Shown here one piece after another: positions 5,006-6,058 of a stretch of 6,058 nucleotides of DNA. Each line of letters begins with the position of its first letter. Position 1 is the first letter of the stretch. The stretch spans positions 1 through 6,058 of the forward strand of contig DATEQV010000172.1 of assembly GCA_035272265.1 (NCBI GenBank), read 5' to 3'. The notes beneath the pieces are model-generated. The model saw only the letters and a program-made list of their open reading frames with translations. It was not told the origin of the DNA and made no database searches. Made by a program: the position numbers and the translations under genes. The DNA comes from Acidisphaera sp035272265 (GTDB taxonomy: Bacteria; Pseudomonadota; Alphaproteobacteria; Acetobacterales; Acetobacteraceae).

Positions 5006-6058
5006 ATGTGTGTGGACGACGCCGCACCGAACGAAACCTCCGACCCCGCTGGCTCCGGCCACGCAAACGGGACCGGAGAACCGCGTCCGCCGCGCCCATC
5101 ACTCTGGGAGCAGATCAGCCGAACCCATGAGGAGCGCCGCCGCCGCTCGGCGGAGGCCCACGCCCGCGCCGCCGCGGCCTACGCCGGCCTCAAAGCCGCG
5201 TCCGAACCGGCACCGCCGGCTCCCCGGGCTCCACAAACCGATCCGCACCCGAGCCTGCCGGCCACCGGGCGCCGCACCCGGGGCCCCGCCGATTGCCCGG
5301 GACGCGTGCTCCGCTGGCTGCCCGCCCGTCTCGTCCGGCTCTACCGGGGCCTCGTCGCCGCCCGCCCGTACGCGCGCGCCCCCCGCGTCCGGCCTCTGCC
5401 GCCGGAGCCGCCGCCCACGCCGTGCGGCCGCGACCGGAAACTCCGGCTGGAGATCGTGCAGGACGCGTTCTGCCAACATCGCCCGGCGCCCCGCCTGCTG
5501 TTTCGCGCCCCCGTCGCGCCGCGCGACATGCGCTCCTGGTGCGACGAGCCGCATCGCCGGACCGGCCGGCCTCGGCCGATCTGCCCGTCCTGCGCGCACG
5601 CCCGCCGCCTCTACGCCGCCGCCTGCAACGGCGACGCGGCCGCCGAAGGCCGCCTGCACACCCTCGCCCGGCGCGGCGCCGTCCGGCTGCTCGCCAAGCG
5701 GCGCGAATATCGCCACGCGCGTTCGATCCTGCTGGCGGCCGTGCGCGAGGAGCGCGCCCGCAACGGCCCGGAGCCAACCCCACCGAGCTTCCTCGACCTC
5801 CAGCTCTGGCCCCACTCCCGCCCATCGGGTCCCGGCGCGCACCACCTCCACGCGCGCCGCGACGTCGAGCGCGATCTGCTGCGCGACCACGCACGCCATC
5901 TGCGCCACCTCACCCGGCAACGCCGCACGCGGCTGAGCCACCGCGCGCCTGCGCCTGCGTCCGTCCAGGACAAGCTGGCGACGCCGCCTCGTCCTCGCAG
6001 CGAACCGAGCGACGAAGCGACCCGCAGGCGCGCGGCAAGCGCCGGCCTCACGCCGCCG
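5006..6058 (+). CDS. Unrecognised Arg/Ala/Pro-rich protein with Cys cluster (3' end outside window)
   Basis: From ATG 5006 the frame stays open for 351 codons to the last base with no stop, so the gene is partial. An in-frame TAG at 4994-4996 limits the start to ATG 5006 or GTG 5012. Third positions are almost all G or C, as expected for a real gene here. I recognise no family. Residues 1-30 look disordered. Residues 31-65 (SLWEQISRTHEERRRRSAEA onward) are a charged helix, possibly coiled coil. Residues 66-98 and 117-140 are Pro/Arg-rich, with a Trp/Leu/Arg helix (101-116) between. Residues 145-255 look globular and include C156, C179, C193-x-x-C196 (CPSC) and C207, a possible zinc site, followed by basic helices such as RRGAVRLLAKRREYRHARSI (222-241). 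The tail is basic and proline-rich again. Its basic charge would suit nucleic-acid binding, but this is inference. Confidence 0.6.
   Translation, partial: MCVDDAAPNETSDPAGSGHANGTGEPRPPRPSLWEQISRTHEERRRRSAEAHARAAAAYAGLKAASEPAPPAPRAPQTDPHPSLPATGRRTRGPADCPGRVLRWLPARLVRLYRGLVAARPYARAPRVRPLPPEPPPTPCGRDRKLRLEIVQDAFCQHRPAPRLLFRAPVAPRDMRSWCDEPHRRTGRPRPICPSCAHARRLYAAACNGDAAAEGRLHTLARRGAVRLLAKRREYRHARSILLAAVREERARNGPEPTPPSFLDLQLWPHSRPSGPGAHHLHARRDVERDLLRDHARHLRHLTRQRRTRLSHRAPAPASVQDKLATPPRPRSEPSDEATRRRAASAGLTPP

Noticed and set aside
5099..5941. Minus-strand frame of 280 codons, and a plus-strand frame 4905-5936, overlapping the terminal unknown ORF
   Set aside because: The 5006 frame has the strongest G/C third-position bias, a plausible promoter and mixed helical and globular segments. 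The alternatives are compositionally skewed, although with no homology they cannot be wholly excluded.

Overview
The window is GC-rich DNA whose genes favour G or C at third codon positions. Together with the mix of housekeeping and accessory genes and the type of dispersed palindrome present, this suggests an alphaproteobacterium (sphingomonad, rhodospirillal or rhizobial type). The genus cannot be fixed from the sequence alone. No rRNA, tRNA, CRISPR array or insertion sequence was seen.

Layout. Positions 1-736 carry a short open end of unknown status and then a plus-strand GT32-like sugar transferase. Positions 737-954 are non-coding and hold a 133-nt composite palindrome (792-924) between the convergent glycosyltransferase and mobA genes. 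Positions 955-2347 are a two-gene minus-strand operon, mazG then mobA, with stop and start one base apart (TGAGATG). This pairs nucleotide-pool sanitation (MazG) with molybdenum-cofactor guanylylation (MobA). A 99-nt gap separates mazG from a divergent plus-strand FAD-dependent D-amino-acid-dehydrogenase-type oxidoreductase (2447-3658).

Positions 3659-3860 are non-coding and contain a second, partial copy of the palindrome family. Next come two closely spaced plus-strand genes, a SnoaL/NTF2-like small protein (3861-4241) and an AAG/MPG-type 3-methyladenine DNA glycosylase (about 4270-4854). They use more A/T-ending and rare codons (ATA, CGA, AGG, AAT) than the flanking genes, so they may have been acquired separately.

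After a further 151-nt gap, a long unrecognised plus-strand reading frame begins at 5006 and runs off the window end (at least 351 residues). It is Arg/Ala/Pro-rich with a small Cys cluster. It is preceded by a TTGACA-type -35 box so close to the ATG that the transcript could be nearly leaderless, and a 5-bp inverted repeat brackets the putative -10.

Most of the window is ordinary chromosome. The items most worth a second look are the inverted-pair palindrome family and the unknown terminal gene with its promoter. No convincing new multi-gene system is visible.
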